DNA from: Corynebacterium maris DSM 45190
GTDB taxonomy: Bacteria > Actinomycetota > Actinomycetes > Mycobacteriales > Mycobacteriaceae
Length of the DNA: 64,000 nucleotides
Assembly (NCBI RefSeq): GCF_000442645.1
Contig: NC_021915.1
Coordinates: 1,674,001 to 1,738,000 of the forward strand
Direction of reading: 5' to 3'
Shown: piece by piece, positions 60,491 to 64,000 of the stretch
Layout of the letters: the number at the start of each line of letters is the position of its first letter
Numbering within the stretch: the stretch's first letter is position 1
The notes under the pieces: generated by a model
Databases searched by the model: none
What the model saw: only the letters and a program-made list of their open reading frames with translations
What the model was told of the DNA's origin: nothing
Made by a program: the position numbers and the translations under genes

Positions 60491-61080
60491 CAGCGGTCTG
60501 CCTCCTTCGAATCGGTGGAGTCCGCCTCGGCGGACACGACAAGGGTGGAATCGGAGGCGGCTGGCTCCGTCGGCTCGGCGACGGGGTCATCGATCTCCGG
60601 GTAGGGCTCGATCTCGCCCAGGAACAGGCCGACGATGTCCATGAGTGCGAAAACGGCGATGAACACGCCGGCGATCGGAATGACCAGGTAGACCCAGCCG
60701 ATGGTGAACGGCAGGGCCGTCAGGTTTTGCTCCCAGGCGATGGACGCCGCCAGGTAGCCGCCCCACACCAGGCCGACGAGGGCGAAGAGCAGAACCATGA
60801 CCTGCACGAAGAGTTGGGCCACGCGCTGGCCGGCGAAGGGAAGCTTGCGGGCCAGGAAATCGACGGCGATGTGGCCGCGTTCCCCGAACAGGAACGCGGA
60901 GCCCAGGAAGGAGAGCCAGACGAACAACAGGCGGGCGAGCTCCTCGGACCAGGTCGACGGCTCATTGAGGATCTGGCGGCTGACGACCTGCCAGGTCGTC
61001 GTGGCCACCAGGACCGCGAACAGCGTCACGCTGAGCACGGCCAGGATGGACTTCAGGAAGTCACGGATCGTGGGCAACAT
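60490..61080 (-). CDS. dctQ: TRAP transporter small permease DctQ
   Basis: A 196-residue protein with four helices and an acidic C-terminal tail. Typical DctQ features are TWQVVSRQILNEPSTWSEELARLLFVWLSFLGSA and FGERGHIAVDFL. ATG 61080 follows the dctP stop directly. The tail beyond residue 150 is unusually long. Confidence 0.88.
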   Translation of the reverse strand: MLPTIRDFLKSILAVLSVTLFAVLVATTTWQVVSRQILNEPSTWSEELARLLFVWLSFLGSAFLFGERGHIAVDFLARKLPFAGQRVAQLFVQVMVLLFALVGLVWGGYLAASIAWEQNLTALPFTIGWVYLVIPIAGVFIAVFALMDIVGLFLGEIEPYPEIDDPVAEPTEPAASDSTLVVSAEADSTDSKEADR

Positions 61081-62184
61081 CTAGCTCTCCTCCCCGGCGG
61101 AATCCACGTCGTCCGCGCGGATCGCGTCGTAGAGATCACGCTGGTAGTCGGTGGTCAGGAATTCGTCGGCGATCGGCGCCAGCGCCTCCTGGAACGCTTC
61201 CTGGTCGATTTCGGTAAAGGTGGCGCCGGCGGCCTCGCCGCGCTCGATGGACTCCCGGGTTTCGACGTCCCAGAGTTCGGTGTGCTCGACCATGGCGGTC
61301 TCCCACTCCTCGTCGAAGATGCGGCGGTCCTCTTCGCTCATCGCCTCCCGCAGGTCCGAGCGCATGATCATGTAGTCCAGGCCGACGAGGTGGTTGGTGT
61401 AGGACCAATACGGGGCGACCTCGTGGTGCTGCTGGGTGACGTAGGAGACCTCGTTGTTTTCCGCGCCGTCGAGCACGCCGGACTGGATCGCGGTGTAGAC
61501 CTCGCCGTAGGACAGCGGCGTGGCTGCGCCGCCCATGAGCTCGATCATGCGGATGTGCATGTCCGATTCCTGGACGCGGATCTTCTGCCCCGCCAGGTCG
61601 GCCGGCACCCGAAGAGGCCCATCGGCGGTGTAGATGGAGCGCGAGCCTTGGGTGAAGCCGCCGATGACGGTGATGTTGTTGGAGTCTTCCAGGGAGTCGA
61701 ACAAGGAGCCGACGATATCCTGGTCGCGGATGACCCCCATCTGGTGCTCGACGTCGCTGAAGGTCGTCGGCATGTTCAGCACCTGGAAATCGCGGTTGAG
61801 GTTTTCCAGCTGGGTGCCGGAAACGATCGCCATCTCGATGGCGCCGGAGGAGACGAACTGGAGCACCTCCTGCTGGGAGCCGAGCTGTTCGTTGGGGTAG
61901 ATGTCGATGACCCAGCGATCGTCGGTGCGCTCCGCGAAGCGTTCAGAGAAATTGTCCAGGGCGATGTAGCTGGGGTGCGCCTCGGTCTGGTTCAACGCGA
62001 GCTTGACGTAGGTGGTCTGGTCTTCCTGGCCGACGGTCTCCAGGTTCAGTCCCCCCAGGTTGGCGCAGGCGCTGAGGCCGAGGGCGGCCGCGGCCATCGT
62101 CGCGGTGAGGGCGATGCGGGCCCACCGGGGGCGGCGACGTCGGGGTACTTCCGGTTTCGGGGCCGTCAGTGCACTGGGCTTCAT
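61081..62184 (-). CDS. dctP: TRAP transporter substrate-binding lipoprotein DctP
   Basis: Solute-binding protein, 367 residues. The signal peptide ends in a lipobox (LGLSAC), so it is membrane-anchored, unlike the free periplasmic form of Gram-negatives. Family motifs include LGSQQEVLQFVSSGAIEMA, RVQESDMHIRMIELMGGAATPL with the carboxylate-binding Arg region, and EVYTAIQSGVLDGAENN. ATG 62184 has GGAG 7 nt upstream. First gene of the operon. Confidence 0.9.
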   Translation of the reverse strand: MKPSALTAPKPEVPRRRRPRWARIALTATMAAAALGLSACANLGGLNLETVGQEDQTTYVKLALNQTEAHPSYIALDNFSERFAERTDDRWVIDIYPNEQLGSQQEVLQFVSSGAIEMAIVSGTQLENLNRDFQVLNMPTTFSDVEHQMGVIRDQDIVGSLFDSLEDSNNITVIGGFTQGSRSIYTADGPLRVPADLAGQKIRVQESDMHIRMIELMGGAATPLSYGEVYTAIQSGVLDGAENNEVSYVTQQHHEVAPYWSYTNHLVGLDYMIMRSDLREAMSEEDRRIFDEEWETAMVEHTELWDVETRESIERGEAAGATFTEIDQEAFQEALAPIADEFLTTDYQRDLYDAIRADDVDSAGEES

Positions 62185-62507
62185 GGGCTGACTCCGTGTT
62201 CAGGTTCAGTGTCGGGGCGTGCCCTGGCCCGGACAGAACCGGTTGCACGCGCTATGGGCTTCCCCCGCCCACGGTCACGGTGGCCTTCCCGGTGGCCGCC
62301 ACACATGGGGTGGGAGTGTAATTCAGGCAACAATCCAATAGGTGTTACGTGCTACATTTCCATAAAAAGTAGGAGGAGGGGAAGCCCGCCCCGGTTAAGC
62401 ACGGCATATGCAGGAGAAATAACCGGAACCTTACTTGCATTTAACCCCCTTTAGGGGGTGCCGTGTCAGTATTTACCACATTTGATAATACCTATATTCG
62501 CGCCCCG
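62185..62507 (-). promoter_or_regulatory. Intergenic region upstream of dctP
   Basis: About 320 bp without a convincing gene. On the minus strand a TACACT -10 at 62315-62320 would give a leader of about 130 nt for dctP. The short palindrome ACCCCCTTTAGGGGGT at 62444-62459 is the probable cobA-end hairpin. TGTCAGTATTTACCACA at 62464-62480 faintly resembles a GlxR/CRP site but has the wrong spacing. Confidence 0.45.
62444..62459 (-). terminator. Short hairpin after the methyltransferase gene
   Basis: Seven-base arms (62444-62450 and 62453-62459) around a 2-nt centre, or 5-bp arms with a 4-nt loop, followed on the minus strand by TTAAATG. Candidate terminator about 50 bp beyond the stop. Confidence 0.4.
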
Positions 62508-63263
62508 TCAGAGCCCCGCGACATCGCCGATCACATAGACCGCAGGCGAAGTGATCCGCGCTTCAGCCATCGCCTCAGCGAGCGTGGCCGCCGTCGCCCG
62601 CACCGACACCTGCCCCGAGGTCGTCCCGTCCTGAATCGCCGCCGCCGGAGTCTCCGGCGCCAACCCCGCCGCCATGAGCGCCGCCGTGATCGCCGCCACG
62701 TGACGCACCCCCATGATCACCACGATCGTCCCGCCGAGCCGGGCCAGCGCGCCCCAGTCCACCAACGACCCCGGATTCTCCGGCGCCAGGTGCCCGGACA
62801 CGACCGTAAACGCATGCACCACCCCACGGTTGGTCACGGGAACCCCCGCCGCCGCCGGCACAGAGACAGCGCTGGTCACCCCCGGCACCACCTCGCAGGC
62901 GATCCCGGCCGCAGCACACGCCTGCACCTCCTCGAAGCCACGCCCGAACACAAACGGGTCACCGCCCTTCAACCGCGCGACCCGCCGCCCGGCGCGGGCG
63001 TGTTCGACCATCAGCCGGTTGGTCTCCTCCTGGGCGACCTGCCGGCCATAAGGCAGTTTGGAGACGTCGATGATTTCCTTGTCCGCCACCGCCTCCTCGC
63101 CGATGATCTGCGCGAGCTGGCCCGTGGGGCCCAGGTGGTCGGTGAGGATCACGTCCGCGTCACGCAGGGCGTGCGCGCCACGCAACGTGATCAAGTCCCA
63201 TGCTCCGGGGCCGCCTCCGATGAGGGTGACTGCCGCGGGCTGAGGGGTCGTTGGTGTCGTCAT
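62508..63263 (-). CDS. cobA: Uroporphyrinogen-III C-methyltransferase
   Basis: SAM-dependent enzyme making precorrin-2 for siroheme/cobalamin, 251 residues. It has the N-terminal GGGPGAWDLITLRGAHAL, RLKGGDPFVFGRGFEE, VVPGVTSAVSVPAAAGVPVTNR and HLAPENPGSLVDW segments of the SUMT family. ATG 63263 is 8 nt from TACACT (63272-63277), leaderless. There is no CysG-type oxidase/ferrochelatase fusion. Confidence 0.9.
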   Translation of the reverse strand: MTTPTTPQPAAVTLIGGGPGAWDLITLRGAHALRDADVILTDHLGPTGQLAQIIGEEAVADKEIIDVSKLPYGRQVAQEETNRLMVEHARAGRRVARLKGGDPFVFGRGFEEVQACAAAGIACEVVPGVTSAVSVPAAAGVPVTNRGVVHAFTVVSGHLAPENPGSLVDWGALARLGGTIVVIMGVRHVAAITAALMAAGLAPETPAAAIQDGTTSGQVSVRATAATLAEAMAEARITSPAVYVIGDVAGL

Positions 63264-63320
63264 GGCTGAATAGTGTACGGCCCCTACCAGTGAACGCGGC
63301 CACACGGTTACCCTCGGGGC

Positions 63321-64000
63321 ATGTCGCCTCTCACATCGATCACCCTGCACCACGACTACGCCGACGCCCTGCCGGAATTGACGGTCGACTGGTCCGCCGA
63401 AGAGCAACCGGATCCGCACTTGCTGGTCCTCAATGAACCACTGGCCCGGGAACTGGGGTTGGACCCCGAGTGGCTGCGCTCCGCCGAGGGGGTGCAGTTC
63501 CTCATCGGCCGTGCCCTGCCGGATACGGCACGCCCGGTGGCGATGGGTTATGCCGGGCACCAGTTCGGGCAGCTGTCCCCCAGGCTTGGCGACGGCCGCG
63601 CCCTGCTGCTCGGGGAGATCTCCGCCGCCGACGGATCCCTGCGCGACCTGCACCTCAAAGGTTCCGGCCCGACCCCCTTCTCCCGGGGCGGCGACGGGCG
63701 CGGGGCCGTGGGGCCGATGCTGCGCGAATACCTCATGTCGGAGGCGATGGCGGCGCTGGGGACGCCGACCACCCGTTCACTGGCGGTGGTGGCCACGGGC
63801 CGATCCATTCCGCGCGCCGGCGGGCCCGAGCGCGGGGCGCTGCTGGTGCGGGTGGCACGGGGGCACAACCGGGTGGGCACGATGCAGTACACCCGCCTGC
63901 TGGACGGGGAGGGCGGCCTGACCGGACGGTTGGCCGATTATGTGATCGGTCGGCACTACCCGGAGCTCGCCCAGGCACGGCACCCGCACCGGGAACTGTT
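63321..64000 (+). CDS. selO: Protein adenylyltransferase SelO (YdiU), 3' end cut by window
   Basis: Pseudokinase-fold enzyme that transfers AMP from ATP to proteins. Only the first 226 codons are inside the window and no stop is seen. The family core GYAGHQFGQLSPRLGDGRALLLGE is split here by a short segment and is followed by LHLKGSGPTPFSRGGDGRG and LREYLMSEAMAALG. ATG 63321 is 6 nt from a TACCCT box (63309-63314) and likely leaderless. It diverges from cobA with 57 bp between. Confidence 0.9.
   Translation, partial: MSPLTSITLHHDYADALPELTVDWSAEEQPDPHLLVLNEPLARELGLDPEWLRSAEGVQFLIGRALPDTARPVAMGYAGHQFGQLSPRLGDGRALLLGEISAADGSLRDLHLKGSGPTPFSRGGDGRGAVGPMLREYLMSEAMAALGTPTTRSLAVVATGRSIPRAGGPERGALLVRVARGHNRVGTMQYTRLLDGEGGLTGRLADYVIGRHYPELAQARHPHREL

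Noticed and set aside
60463..62454. 663-codon plus-strand frame opposite dctQ/dctP
   Set aside because: Shadow of three well-supported TRAP genes.
62464..62480. GlxR/CRP-like site upstream of dctP
   Set aside because: The half-sites TGTCA and CCACA are separated by 7 rather than 6 bases and one half is poor, so I do not call it.
1..64000. tRNA, rRNA, insertion sequence or prophage elements
   Set aside because: No cloverleaf-like CCA-ended sequence, transposase, integrase or terminal inverted repeat was recognised. The longer inverted repeats are intergenic hairpins or coding.

Overview
The window is a gene-dense piece of chromosome from a high-GC actinobacterium, almost certainly a Corynebacterium or close relative. 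The grounds are the protein sequences (GluABCD, RecA, FtsK and BioYMN are of corynebacterial type), a gene order shared with mycobacterial and corynebacterial chromosomes (miaA...miaB, recX-recA, pspA-clgR-cinA-pgsA, ftsK, rnj-dapA-thyX-dapB, pnp-rpsO, ribF/truB-pptT, rimP-nusA-ylxR-infB, proS), and very frequent leaderless starts with a TANNNT -10 box 6-8 nt before ATG/GTG. I see no phage, insertion sequence, CRISPR array, rRNA or tRNA.

Layout. 1-950: end-truncated UgpA-type sugar/glycerol-3-phosphate permease. 1246-11564: the miaA-miaB tRNA-modification neighbourhood, with a Cys-tailed unknown, a small membrane protein, a DUF349 protein, a GNAT-like protein, a baeRF-type protein, an MDR oxidoreductase and a membrane protein. 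11726-15077: gluABCD glutamate importer. 15168-18403: an OpuA-type glycine betaine/proline importer with a 400-bp AT-rich upstream region, placed between gluD and recX. 18803-21005: recX, recA (with an SOS box) and a DUF3046 gene. 21095-23004: bioYMN biotin importer behind a BioQ-like box. 23103-25584: envelope-stress and lipid genes pspA, clgR, cinA, pgsA. 25662-30626: YciI protein, TerC behind a manganese-type riboswitch, ftsK. 30695-35994: MDMPI-like protein, RNase J, dapA, thyX, dapB. 36118-41281: two small genes, pnp, rpsO, nucleoside hydrolase. 41341-48438: divergent ribF/truB, then a minus-strand cluster pptT / metallophosphoesterase / MATE exporter / nrnA / rbfA and a second metallophosphoesterase. 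48538-53615: rimP-nusA-ylxR-infB translation/transcription operon. 53653-58975: DUF4439 lipoprotein, DoxX, proS, yaaA and two tandem DUF1648-type membrane proteins. 59168-62184: TRAP transporter dctPQM. 62508-64000: uroporphyrinogen-III methyltransferase and the start of SelO.

How it works together: most of the window is core housekeeping (translation initiation, tRNA modification, RNA decay, SOS, lysine/thymidylate synthesis), interrupted by nutrient and osmolyte importers (Ugp, Glu, Opu, Bio, TRAP). The most interesting signals are regulatory. Three divergent gene pairs (ribF/truB, rimP/DUF4439, proS/yaaA) are separated by only 29-37 bp and both members of each pair look leaderless, so the two promoters must interlock. 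A yybP-ykoY-like leader upstream of terC can alternately pair with its own Shine-Dalgarno sequence. The rpsO leader carries two hairpins. A pair of paralogous metallophosphoesterases brackets the nrnA/MATE segment.
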